Both the position numbers and the translations under genes were made by a program. Positions 49,901 to 58,739 of a DNA stretch of 64,000 bases are shown one piece after another. The stretch comes from Acanthochromis polyacanthus (Eukaryota > Chordata > Actinopteri > Pomacentridae). Each line of letters opens with the position of its first letter. Position 1 is the first letter of the stretch. A model generated the notes under the pieces. The model was not told the origin of the DNA. It saw only the letters and a list, made by a program, of their open reading frames with translations, and made no database searches. The DNA lies in NCBI RefSeq assembly GCF_021347895.1, contig NC_067123.1, positions 4,108,149 to 4,172,148 of the forward strand, given 5' to 3'.

Positions 49901-52848
49901 AAAAGAGGAAAAGAAGAAGAAGGAGGAGGAGGAGGAGGAGGAGGAGGCGGAGGAGGAGGAGGAGGAGGAGGAGGCGGAGGAGGAGGAGGAGGAGGAGGAG
50001 GAGGAGGAGGAGGAGGAGTCGTCCCTCTGCAGGTCTAAAAACAGCAGCTTCGACCTGGGTGGCAGAAAAGTGCAGCAGCAGCCGGCGGTTTGAACTGCTG
50101 CTGCTTTGTTTCCTCCCACCCATGAATGATTCCTCTGTTTGCTCCGTTAACGGACCCGTTTGGCTTTAAAAGGCCGAGCAAACAGCCAATAAAGGCTCCG
50201 CAGGACGATCAGCATTCAGGATAAAAACCCCAGACGTTCCATTTAGGTGTCAGTAACAGCAGAGTGAGGAAAAAAAACACAAATACAACCACAAAGAGAC
50301 GTAAAACGACTCAAACGAGAATCACACGGACAGAAATGAAGCACTAAACGACACAAAACCGAGAAAAATGAGATGAAAAATAAGATAAAACCAGAAAAAA
50401 CAACAAGACAGAACCAAGAACACATGGAAGAAGAAAAGTGACTCGGTCCAGAATCAATAAAAGTGATTTAAAGTTACCTGAAACTCACCAAAATGTCAAC
50501 AATAAAAACTTAAAATACAAAAAAAATCTTGTTTGACCAGATGAGGTTCCAGTTTTTAGATATTTTGACTTAAAATCTGCCCAAAAGAACTGAAAAGACT
50601 CAATGATTCATGTAAAAATCATCCAAAATGAGCTTTAACTTGTCAGAGACAACTCAAAATTGGTCAAAAATGACTGAAAATTGTCCAAAACCACTCTAAA
50701 TAGTCTAAAAAATACAATAATGTGTAGTTATTTGACCTTAAAAATGGAAAAAAAGTGCAAATTGGTCAAACTTTGGAGGTATAATGTGTCTCCATAAAGT
50801 TCCTGTCAGTGTACATCTATGGATGGATCCATATTTCTATTAAAATCCAGTCTTTTGTTGACATTTCTCCAACCTTTGAGGCTCTAACATCAGTAGAAGG
50901 TTCCAGTTTTTGGATATGTTAAATTGAAATCTGTCTAAAAATGACAAAAATTAGTCAAAAATGGTTTGAAAATCATCCAAAATGAGTCTAAAATGAGCTT
51001 TAACGTGTCCAAGATGCCTCAATGACGACCTAAAATGATTCAGAATTTTTAGAAAATGACCCAAAAATTGTCCAAAACCTCAGTAAATAATCTAAAAATG
51101 ACAATAATGTCTCATTACTTGATCATAAAAATGGAAGAAAGAGCAAAATTAACAAATAAGGCTGGTCTTGTGTCTCCACAAAGTTCCTGTCAGTGTACAA
51201 TCTGTTCTCATTTTGTGTCCCTTATAGGTAGTTTTGTCTTTTTTTGTCATCTTTTGTCTTGTTTTTCTTGGTTTTGTCTCATTTAGTGTCTCATTTTGTT
51301 TGTTTTCTGTCTCCTTTAGCTCATTTTATGTTTCTTTGTGATTATTTTTCCTCTGTTCTGTGTCTTGTTTTTCCGTTTTGTGTCTTGTTTTTGTTGTTTT
51401 CCGTCTCATTTATGATTTTTTTGTCTCCCTTCTGTCATTCAATCTTGTTTTTGTTGTTTTGTGTCTTGTTTCACTAGTTTTGTGTCTCAGTTTTTGTCAT
51501 TTAGTGTCTCATTTGCTTTGTTTTCAATCTGGTTTCTGACATTTTATGTCTCTTTGTGGTTGTTCTTTCACATTTCTGTCATTTTGTGTCTTGTTTCTCT
51601 ACTTTTATGTCTCATTGTCATTTTGTGTCTTGTTTCTGCAGTTTTATGTCTCATTTCTGTCATTTTGTGTCTTGTTTCTGCAGTTTTGTGTCTCATTATT
51701 GTCATTTTGTGTCTTTTTTGGACCACTTTTGTCTCCTTTGTTTCATTTTGTGTCTCATTATTGTCATTTTGTGTCTTGTTTCTCTAGTTTTGTCTCATTA
51801 TTGTTATTTTGTGTCTTTTTTTGGACCACTTTTGTCTCCTCTGTTTCATTTTATGTCTCATTATTGTCATTTTGTGTCTTGTTTCTGCAGTTTTGTGTCT
51901 CATTTCTGTCATTTCGTGTCTTTTTTGGACCAGTCTTGTCTCCTTTGTTTCATTTTGTGTCTCATTATTGTCATTTTGTGTCTTGTTTCTCTAGTTTTGT
52001 GTCTCATTTCTGTCATTTTGTGTCTTGTTTCTCTAGTTTTATGTCTCATTATTGTCATTTTGTGTCTTGTTTCTCTAGTTTTGTGTCTCATTTCTGTCAT
52101 TTTGTGTCTTGTTTCTCTAGTTTTATGTCTCATTATTGTCATTTTGTGTCTTGTCTCTGCAGTTTTGTGTCTCATTTCTGTCATTTTGTGTCTTTTTTGG
52201 ACCAGTCTTGTCTCCTTTGTTTCATTTGTGTCTCATTATTGTCATTTTGTGTCTTGTTTCTCTAGTTTTATGTCTCATTATTGTCATTTTGTGTCTTTTT
52301 TGGACCACTTTTGTCTCCTTTGTTTCATTTTGTGTCTCTTTATTGTCATTTTGTGTCTTGTTTCTGCAGTTTTGTGTCTCATTTCTGTCATTTCGTGTGT
52401 TTTTTGGACCAGTTTTGTCTCCTCTGTTTCGTTTTGTGTCTCTTTTTTGGTCAAAACTCCAGAAAACTTGGTTTGAAACCTCAAGTTTAGATCTAAAACT
52501 AACTATTCATGACTAAACAAATGGAAAACTCATTTAATCTGTGAGCAAACAGCCCAGTAAGTGTCAGATCTTGATTTAAATTCTGCTAAATCTCTGCAGG
52601 AACGTCGACTTTTGCAGCAGATTTAGTTCATCTGAAGAACATCTGACGTCTTCATGAACTAATCGAGGCTTTAAAGTGGAGGAATGCAGGCGTGAATGAA
52701 GATAATGTGATTTATGAGACGCCGAATAAACAAAAGAAGCTTTTTATTTTTTACCTGCAGAGACTCGAGGAAGCGGAAGGACCCCAGACGTCGACCTCGA
52801 GGCACCAAGCAGAAGGTGGCGTTATGGAGCAGCTCCTGGTAGTCGAAC
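22783..52848 (-). CDS. ext1: Exostosin-1, exons 2-11 (5' part beyond the window)
   Basis: EXT1 with EXT2 forms the Golgi glycosyltransferase complex that elongates heparan sulfate by alternating GlcA and GlcNAc. Joined exons on the minus strand: 52848-52755, 46176-46069, 42510-42391, 36992-36860, 36203-36085, 29983-29888, 27715-27629, 27539-27379, 24375-24204, 22968-22783. They encode about 425 residues, matching human EXT1 from about residue 322 to 746. Exons 2-4 give the end of the exostosin (GT47) domain, with [18 protein letters not shown] and [11 protein letters not shown]. Exons 6-11 give the GT64 domain with the acidic SLDEDTVLL motif and [16 protein letters not shown]. Every junction is GT-AG and keeps frame. 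Exon 1 (cytosolic tail, membrane anchor, start of GT47) is not in the window. Fish can carry more than one ext1 paralogue; which one this is cannot be decided here. Confidence 0.96.
22969..24203. other. ext1 intron 10
   Basis: 1235 bp. It contains a hairpin (23337-23404) and repeat remnants at 23600-23850 and 24030-24180 with the words AAATCCGTTGGTCTGTTTTTG and GACGGACAAACC, typical of a dispersed fish repeat whose 3' end has GACAGACGGAC runs. Confidence 0.7.
23337..23404. repeat. Perfect hairpin, 23-bp arms
   Basis: Arms 23337-23359 and 23382-23404 are exact reverse complements (TCTCTGTAGGTTCTTGAAGA... / ...TACAGAGA) around a 22-bp loop containing CTTGGATGAGAGG. Same family as 16171-16295. 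Confidence 0.95.
24204..24375 (-). CDS. ext1: ext1 exon 10
   Basis: The first base completes the Arg codon begun in exon 9. It then encodes 57 residues, [14 protein letters not shown] to QYKELPSPQ, including [15 protein letters not shown], a hallmark of the GT64 C-terminal region. Donor is CCCCAG then GTGGGT. Confidence 0.95.
24376..27378. other. ext1 intron 9
   Basis: 3003 bp, mostly AT-rich. Repeats of GAGTAATTTTGGACAATTT type occupy 26070-26960 (loose unit about 60-100 bp). Nothing coding is supported; the plus-strand frame at 24660-24959 has no recognisable features. Confidence 0.75.
27379..27539 (-). CDS. ext1: ext1 exon 9
   Basis: 53 residues plus two bases, [20 protein letters not shown] to [11 protein letters not shown]. 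[16 protein letters not shown] and [12 protein letters not shown] are strongly conserved in the GT64 domain. The acceptor is GTGGACCTGCAG. Confidence 0.96.
27629..27715 (-). CDS. ext1: ext1 exon 8
   Basis: 29 residues, [20 protein letters not shown] then EDTVLLTSE, phase 0 at both ends. LDED is the acidic, metal/UDP-sugar binding type motif of the GT64 fold. Confidence 0.95.
27798..27985. mobile_element. Fragment of the 20458-21824 transposon family
   Basis: Contains, inverted relative to the 20.5-kb copy, ACAGATTTCTACAAAGTAATG and ACTCCTGGATCTGGAAGGTT...CAGTCTCTGGTGGAT. The fragment runs straight into the 29-bp minisatellite. Confidence 0.8.
27979..29740. repeat. 29-bp minisatellite, about 60 copies, in ext1 intron 7
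   Basis: The unit opens GAAGCACGGTGGTGGC, continues AGCG or GGCG, and closes TCATGACGT. Some copies have an extra GAA (32 bp). Variants (A/G in GCAGCG/GCGGCG, GTGA/GTAA) are arranged in local blocks, consistent with unequal exchange or slippage. Each unit has about three CpG, so the 1.75-kb tract would score as a CpG island. Confidence 0.97.
29888..29983 (-). CDS. ext1: ext1 exon 7
   Basis: 32 residues, [20 protein letters not shown] then [12 protein letters not shown], phase 0 at both ends. It matches the ILWN...W P...VP region at the start of the GT64 domain core. The acceptor is TTTCCTCTTCCAG. Confidence 0.94.
30715..31065 (+). mobile_element. tRNA-like SINE-type dispersed repeat
   Basis: Begins GGGCTGCACAGTGGAGTAGTGG (A-box-like) and has a B-box-like GGTTCAAACCTGG at about 30776. 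It continues TTTGCATGTTCTCCCTGTAC, GGCTTCCTCCCACAGTCC and GATAAAGCGGTGGATAGAGG, words widely dispersed in fish genomes. No complete tRNA fold is claimed. Confidence 0.7.
31680..32060. other. Non-repetitive intron segment, candidate conserved element
   Basis: GC-richer than its surroundings, no repeat words, no coding frame. Regulatory potential is a guess from texture only. Confidence 0.3.
32948..34109. mobile_element. PIF/Harbinger-like non-autonomous element
   Basis: Terminal inverted repeats GGGCCTCATTTATAAA (left) and its counterpart TTTATAAGTGAGGCCC (right), flanked by the trinucleotide CTG at 32945-32947 and 34110-34112. A 3-bp CWG/TWA duplication is typical of this superfamily. The 1162-bp interior has no transposase and carries a SINE-like insertion. 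Subterminal GCGTACGC words appear at the right side. Confidence 0.75.
33470..33670 (-). mobile_element. tRNA-derived SINE nested in the Harbinger-like element
   Basis: On the minus strand it reads from about 33668 with an A-box-like TGGCTCATCGGGG, a B-box GGTTTGATTCC (about 33584-33594) and the tail TTCTCCCCACTTCCTGTCAC...TAAAAAGGC followed by an A-rich end near 33480. Flanking TAAACAAAA and TAAACAACA may be its target duplication. Confidence 0.7.
34270..34700 (-). pseudogene. Tc1-type transposase fragment
   Basis: Reverse complement of part of the decayed element at 1340-3490: shares TTTGGGGAGACCAGTCTAGA, GTTTGGACTCATTGTCTGG, GATCCTCCTTCTTC and GCTCCAGTTCC. The conserved KHGGGS-type segment is at the right end (ACTGCCACCACCATGCTTGA). 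Frames are broken. Confidence 0.8.
36085..36203 (-). CDS. ext1: ext1 exon 6
   Basis: Two bases complete a Gly codon, then 39 residues, [20 protein letters not shown] to SKSKYCSQ. [17 protein letters not shown] is a conserved stretch at the start of the GT64 domain. Acceptor TTTTCTCAG; donor CACAG then GTAAAT. Confidence 0.95.
36860..36992 (-). CDS. ext1: ext1 exon 5
   Basis: 44 residues plus one base, [20 protein letters not shown] to FPFYYLGLG. It corresponds to the linker between the GT47 and GT64 domains. Acceptor TTTGCTCTACAG; donor GGATTAG then GTAAAC. Confidence 0.95.
37385..37775. repeat. 18/24-bp minisatellite, array 1
   Basis: Units GACCTCTATGAACATCTA (18 bp), alternating irregularly with a 24-bp version carrying a 6-bp ACCAAC insert. 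Both lengths are multiples of three, so the minus strand stays open and reads HRGLDV / HRGLDVGV; this frame (part of 37244-37969) is not considered a gene. Confidence 0.97.
38940..41860 (+). repeat. Five plus-oriented copies of a dispersed repeat
   Basis: Copies share ACTGATGTTAGAGCCTC, AAAGTTGGTGAAATGTCGAC, GGATCCATCCATA and GGAACTTTATGGAGACAC. They are separated by GTCATTTTGGACAATTT-type filler. The copies in intron 2 lie in the opposite orientation. Confidence 0.88.
41070..41620. repeat. 18/24-bp minisatellite, array 2
   Basis: Same units as the array at 37385-37775, 3.3 kb away and in the same orientation. It shows a higher-order pattern of two or three 18-bp units followed by one 24-bp unit, plus a local ACATGTA variant block. 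A 209-residue minus-strand frame results from the unit lengths. Confidence 0.97.
42391..42510 (-). CDS. ext1: ext1 exon 4
   Basis: 40 residues, [20 protein letters not shown] then [20 protein letters not shown], phase 0 at both ends. It matches the end of the GT47 exostosin domain. Acceptor TTTTTCCTCGTCAG. Confidence 0.95.
42511..46068. other. ext1 intron 3
   Basis: 3558 bp. 42840-43790 is AT-rich and contains repeats of TTTACAG and ACTGTAAAA words. 44770-45720 is a tandem array (separate entry). 43960-44500 has no repeat words and no supported exon. Confidence 0.75.
44770..45720. repeat. Tandem array of about four ~235-bp units
   Basis: Anchors GCTTCGATTTG(A/G)TTCATTT occur near 44990, 45225 and 45460, with an earlier diverged copy from 44770. 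Units also share TTGGAAAGTCCCTGAATTTT and CACATTTGTACAGAAAAGAG. The reverse complement of the family occurs at 58740-59930 and 61000-61680. Confidence 0.88.
46069..46176 (-). CDS. ext1: ext1 exon 3
   Basis: 36 residues, [20 protein letters not shown] then [16 protein letters not shown], phase 0 at both ends: the conserved CIPV...LPF...I.W block of exostosin domains. Acceptor TTTTGTGTGCAG. Confidence 0.96.
46940..47575 (-). repeat. Minus-oriented copies of the dispersed repeat of intron 4
   Basis: GTGTCTCCATAAAGTTCCTG, GGATGGATCCAT and CATTTCACCAACTT(T/C)... are the reverse complement of the repeats at 38940-41860. Two copies here; further ones at 50780-50905 and 51140-51200. Confidence 0.9.
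49915..50020. repeat. (GGA)n polypurine microsatellite
   Basis: About 105 bp of GAGGAGGAGG broken by two GGC units. One strand is pure purine apart from those units. Open frames reading poly-Gly on plus and poly-Leu or poly-Ser on minus are artefacts. Confidence 0.97.
51200..52450. repeat. Tandem array of GTCATTTTGTGTCT / CTCATTATT words
   Basis: Units of about 41 bp (TCTCATTATTGTCATTTTGT then GTCTTGTTTCTCTAGTTTT), often paired, with a longer variant carrying TTTTTTGGACCA(C/G)T...GTCTCCTTTGTTTCATTTT. Long frames of Ser/Phe/Cys/Val composition on both strands are by-products. Confidence 0.92.
52755..52848 (-). CDS. ext1: ext1 exon 2
   Basis: One base completes a codon from exon 1, then 31 residues, [20 protein letters not shown] then [22 protein letters not shown] is nearly invariant; human missense changes causing multiple exostoses cluster at the two Arg of GRR. 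HNAT is a potential N-glycosylation site. Acceptor CTCTCTGCAG; donor CTGCAG then GTAAAA. Confidence 0.96.
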
Positions 52849-54282
52849 CTGCAGAGAGGAGACGATGATGGGACGTTAATCTGCAGGTTTTTCCTGTTTA
52901 ACAGACGATATGAAGGCAGAAAAACAGAGGAAATAAATCAGGATTTAAGCAGAGGTTTTACACACGGGTAGAGAAAAAAACACCAGAAACAAACATTTTC
53001 CACGGTTTCATTTGGATTTTTATTCATATTATTATGATTTTTTAAATACCATCAAACATACATTTAAATAGAATGTCTTTCTTTACTTTTAGGGACATTT
53101 TGAGTCATTTTCTTACAAAGTTTTCCAAATATACAAAAACTAAAACTTGCATTTCGTATAATTTCCAGTACTTTTCACAGGATTTCCATCATTTAGTGCA
53201 GAAAAACTGGAATCTACAATAAAACCTCAGTGTGTTTTCATCTGTTGGTTATAAAAAGCTGCTGCAGAATGTACATAAGATTATTTAAATATTAACATTT
53301 TTAAAGCTGTTTTCTACTAGAGTAAAATAAAGCATTATTAACACAGGATTTTTACTCCTTTCTACATGTTGCAGTGTAAAAAAAAGTTACAATAAAGCTA
53401 CATTTTCTATATAAAATCAATAAAATTAATAATTTAACTCAGTATAAAAGTGAAGCAGTCCAGATATTTATTTATTTTTCTATGAAATGACAGTGACTTA
53501 TTAAGAAGCAAAAATGTGAAAACTGGTGAAAAAAAATGCAAAAATAACAGAAATGTGATCTATTTTCATGATATTTTTACTTCAGTATGTGTAAATATGT
53601 GTGATTTTGAGGCTCCTTATCTTCATTTTCTTGTGATTTACTATTAATAAATCTATATTTTAAGAAGTAAAACCAATAAAATCCATCATTTCTCTCCCTT
53701 TGAATAGCTAGCTGCTGGGACATTTTTCTGGAATGATGTGACTTATTCACAGCCATAGGTGCAAAAATGGGTGAAAAAAAACTGGTAACAATATTATTAG
53801 TTTTCAGAAGTTTGATCTGTTTTCATAACGTTACTTTGTTTTGGATAAATTTCCACAATTAAAAAGCTCTGTTTTTACTTTTTCATGTGACATAATATTA
53901 TAAAACCTTAATTTTAATAAATAAAATCGATAAATCGAAGCATGAACCCAGATTTAAAGTGTTTAAAGTGAGTTTCTTGAGGTTCTCCTGCTTCTGAAAA
54001 GGATGTGAGACGAGATATCGGGCAGTAATTATTTAAATTTTGCATTTAGAGTCTTTTAAAACATTATTTTATGTTGAATTACTGATGTGGTGATGTGAAA
54101 GAAGGATTTAAATCCAGATTTGATCCTCTAACGGGCTGATTAGAGCAGAAATGATTCAAACAAACTGATTAAAACGTGTGAAGTTGTATGTCCTTAAGCA
54201 GCTGAATGACAGCAAACAAACGGAATAAATCACATTTAACATCTGCAGAGCGAAGCACGACTTCAGCAGCAGCTGGAAACGA

Positions 54283-56940
54283 CTAAACGACTAAACAACT
54301 AAACGACGACTAAAAAACGACTAAACAACGACTAAACAACGATTAAAAACGAGACTAAACAACGACTAAAAAACGACTAAAAAACGACTAAATAACGACT
54401 AAACGACTAAAAAACGATTAAAAAACGAGACTAAACAACGACTAAAAAACGACTAAATAACGACTAAACGACTAAAAAACGATTAAAAAACGAGACTAAA
54501 CAACGACTAAACAACGACTAAACAACGACTAAAAAACGACGAAATAACGACTAAAAAACGATTAAAAAACGAGACTAAACAACGACTAAACAACGACTAA
54601 AAAACGACTAAAAAACGACGAAATAACGACTAAAAAACGATTAAAAAATGAGACTAAACAACGACTAAACAACGACTAAAAAACGACTAAATAACGACTA
54701 AACGACTAAAAAACGATTAAAAAATGAGACTAAAAAACGACTAAACAACGACTAAACAACGATTAAAAAACGAGACTAAACAACGACTAAAAAACGACTA
54801 AAAAACGACTAAATAACGACTAAACGACTAAAAAACGATTAAAAACGAGACTAAACAACGACTAAAAAACGACTAAATAACGACTAAACGACTAAAAAAC
54901 GATTAAAAACGAGACTAAACAACGACTAAACAACGACTAAACAACGACTAAAAAACGACGAAATAACGACTAAAAAACGATTAAAAAACGAGACTAAACA
55001 ACGACTAAACAACGACTAAAAAACGACTAAAAAACGACGAAATAACGACTAAAAAACGATTAAAAAATGAGACTAAACAACGACTAAACAACGACTAAAA
55101 ACGACTAAATAACGACTAAACGACTAAAAAACGATTAAAAAACGAGACTAAACAACGACTAAACAACGACTAAAAAACGACTAAATAACGACTAAAAAAC
55201 GACTAAAAAACGAGACTAAACAACGACTAAACAACGACTAAAAAACGACTAAATAACGACTAAACGACTAAAAAACGATTAAAAAAACGAGACTAAACAA
55301 CGACTAAACAACGACTAAACAACGACTAAAAACGACGAAATAACGACTAAAAAACGATTAAAAAACGAGACTAAACAACGACTAAACAACGACTAAACAA
55401 CGACTAAAAAACGACGAAATAACGACTAAAAAACGATTAAAAAACGAGACTAAACAACGACTAAACAACGACTAAAAAACGACTAAAAAACGACGAAATA
55501 ACGACTAAAAAACGATTAAAAAACGAGACTAAACAACGACTAAAAAACGACTAAATAACGACTAAACGACTAAAAAACGATTAAAAAACGAGACTAAACA
55601 ACGACTAAACAACGACTAAAAAACGACTAAATAACGACTAAAAAACGATTAAAAAACGAGACTAAACAACGACTAAACAACGACTAAAAAACGACGAAAT
55701 AATGACTAAAAAACGATTAAAAAACGAGACTAAACAACGACTAAAAAACGACTAAAAAACGACTAAAAAACGACTAAAAAACGATTAAAAAACGAGACTA
55801 AACAACGACTAAACAACGACTAAAAAACGACTAAATAACGACTAAAAAACGATTAAAAAACAAGACTAAACAACGACTAAACAACGACTAAAAAAACGAC
55901 TAAATAACGACTAAAAAACGATTAAAAAACGAGACTAAACAACGACTAAACAACGACTAAAAACGACTAAAAAACGACTAAATAACGACTAAAAAACGAT
56001 TAAAAAACGAGACTAAACAACGACTAAAAACGACTAAAAACGACTAAAAACGACTAAATAACGACTAAAAAACGATTAAAAAACGAGACTAAACAACGAC
56101 TAAACAACGACTAAAAAACGACTAAATAATGACTAAACAACGACTAATAAACAACTAAAAACAAGACTAAACAACGACTAAAAAACGACTAAAAAACGAT
56201 TAAAAAACGAGACTAAACAACGACTAAAAAACGACTAAAAAACGACTAAATAACGACTAAAAAACGATTAAAAAACGATTAAAAAACGAGACTAAACAAC
56301 GACTAAAAACGACTAAAAAACGACTAAATAACGACTAAACAACGACTAAAAAACAACTAAACAACGACTAAAAAACGACTAAATAACGACTAAAAAACGA
56401 TTAAAAAACAAGACTAAACAACGACTAAACAACGACTAAAAAAACGACTAAATAACGACTAAAAAACGATTAAAAAACGAGACTAAACAACGACTAAACA
56501 ACGACTAAAAACGACTAAAAAACGACTAAATAACGACTAAAAAACGATTAAAAAACGAGACTAAACAACGACTAAAAACGACTAAAAAACGACTAAATAA
56601 CGACTAAAAAACGATTAAAAAACGAGACTAAACAACGACTAAACAACGACTAAAAAATGACTAAATAATGACTAAACAACGACTAATAAACAACTAAAAA
56701 CAAGACTAAACAACGACTAAAAAACGACTAAAAAACGATTAAAAAACGAGACTAAACAACGACTAAAAAACGACTAAAAAACGACTAAAAAACGACTAAA
56801 TAACGACTAAAAAACGATTAAAAAACGATTAAAAAACGAGACTAAACAACGACTAAAAAACGACTAAAAAACGACTAAATAACGACTAAACAACGACTAA
56901 AAAACAACTAAACAACGACTAAACAACAACTAAAAAACAT
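54283..56940. repeat. 2.66-kb satellite of 11-bp monomers with higher-order structure
   Basis: Monomers ACGACTAAAAA with last-three-base variants (AAC, CAAC, TAAC). A recurring set of about six or seven monomers, marked by GATTAAAAAAC followed by a GAGACTAAACAAC, gives a higher-order period of about 68-90 bp. Roughly 240 monomers, almost all with one CpG, otherwise AT-rich. Read in the ext1 sense it is TTTTTTAGTCG repeated. Confidence 0.97.
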
Positions 56941-57114
56941 TTATTGATCCAACAGGATGACCAGAACCAGGATGAAGTCGACCCGTTTCCTCTCTTCAGG
57001 ACATAAAAGAATCTCAGAAAAGATTCATCTAAAAACATCTGACGTCCTCTAAGAGACGGAAACAAACGACCTGTTAGGGAGGAAATCTACGTTTACACTG
57101 CGACCTGCTCAGAC

Positions 57115-57905
57115 TCTGAATATAGAACTAGAAGAAAAAAGAACTACAAATGTAGAACTACAGATAAAGAACTACAGAATACAGAACTACAGATATAGAA
57201 CTACAAAACATAGAACTACAGAATATAGAACTACAGATAAAGAACTACAAAATAAAAAACTAAGGAAGTATAGAACTACAGATATGGAACTACAAATAAA
57301 GAACTACAGATATAGAACTACAAAACATAGAACTACAGAATATAGAACTACAAATGAAGAACTACAGATATAGACCTACAGAATATAGGATTATAAATAA
57401 AGAACTATAGAGTAATAACTACAGATAAAGAACTACAAAATAAAAAACTAAGGAAGTATAGAACTACAGATATAGAACTATAAGTAAAAAACTACTGATA
57501 AAAACTACAAATAAAGAACTACAGGATATAGAATTACAGAATATACAACAACAAATAACTACTAAAAAAGAACTACATGATATAGAACTACAGAATACAG
57601 AAGTACAGATATAGAACTACAGAATATAGAACAACGGAATATAGTACTACAGAATATAGAACTACAGAATGTAGAACTACATAATATAGAACTACAAATA
57701 TAGAACAACAAAATGTAGAACTACAGAATACAGAACTACATGATATAGAATTACAGAATACAGAAGTACAGATATAGAACTACAGAATATAGAACTACAT
57801 GATGTAGAACTACAGAATGTAGAACTACAGAATACAGAACTACAGAATACAGAACTACAGATATAGAACTACAGAACATAGAACAACAGAATATAGAACT
57901 ACAGA
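57115..57905. repeat. GAACTACAGA(A)TATA tandem array
   Basis: About 55 imperfect copies of a 13-16 bp unit such as TATAGAACTACAGA. It begins 170 bp after the previous array. Confidence 0.93.
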
Positions 57906-57979
57906 GAGCTGCTAAAGTAAATCTGTTTGTTCCTCTCAGTAAAGATCAGATGTTTGGATGCTTTAATATGCTGATGATG

Positions 57980-58335
57980 TGTGTTTATATGTGTGTGTTT
58001 CTGTGTGTATTTGTGTGTCTGTACATGTGTGTTTAGATGCTGTGTTTATTTGTGTGTTTCTGTGTGTGTCTTTGTGTGTTTATCTCTATGTGTGTGTCTG
58101 TACATGTGTTTAGATGCTGTGTTTATTTATGTGTGTTTCTGTGTGTGTCTTTGTGTGTTTAATTATGTATCTACATGTGTGTGTCTACATGTGTGTGTTT
58201 CTGCTTCCATCTTCTCTACTGTGACCCAGCAGGATGTTTTGTGTGTTCCAGTAACTGATCCTGAGCCAGTCGGTCTGTGCCGCTTCTGTGTGTGTTTTGT
58301 ACGTGTGTGTTTTGTGTGTTTGTGCGTGTTGGACA
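57980..58335. repeat. TGTGTGT-rich low-complexity region
   Basis: Interrupted TG repeats with TTTCTGTGTG and TACATGTGTG words. The Cys/Val-rich plus-strand frame 57981-58343 comes from this composition. Confidence 0.85.
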
Positions 58336-58739
58336 GTGTGTAGCTGTAACTGCTGCTGGTTAATGAGGGACTGAAGTCACTGAATCATTTAGAGGCACTT
58401 TGTTTTCAGACCTGCTGCCGTTTCCTCTCGTCTGCTGCAGAATACAGATTTATGCACCAGGACGCTGCGTTTTCTTCTGTCTACACTGTAAATATAAACG
58501 TTAATTTACTGTTATTTTAGAGACTTTTCCTGTTTTGTTTCATAAAGAGATAAACAGATAACTTGTAAAATCAGAGGAAAAGGCAGAAAAATCTGCATTT
58601 TGAAAATATGTGACCATAAAATTACACTTTTACAGCATTTAAATCAGCTAAAATTCCACTATCCAAGCAAAATGTACATTAATACTTAATTTTTGTTGCC
58701 CTCAGGTGGATAAATCAGAATATCTGCTCATTTTCTCTC

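Larger units (their letters stand above)
46177..52754. other. ext1 intron 2
   Basis: 6578 bp. It holds inverted copies of the dispersed repeat (46940-47575 and 50525-51200), AT-rich sequence at 48100-49370, a GGA-repeat microsatellite (49915-50020), and the GTCATTTTGTGTCT array (51200-52450). No exon is supported. Confidence 0.78.

Noticed and set aside
49674..50123. Frames with poly-Leu, poly-Ser or poly-Gly tracts
   Set aside because: Caused by the GGA microsatellite in the different frames.
51461..52516. Several long overlapping Ser/Phe/Cys/Val-rich frames on both strands
   Set aside because: They fall entirely in the GTCATTTTGTGTCT array, and different frames are open over the same bases, as expected for T-rich repeats without A-containing stops.
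57981..58343. 120-residue Cys/Val-rich frame
   Set aside because: Derived from interrupted TG repeats.
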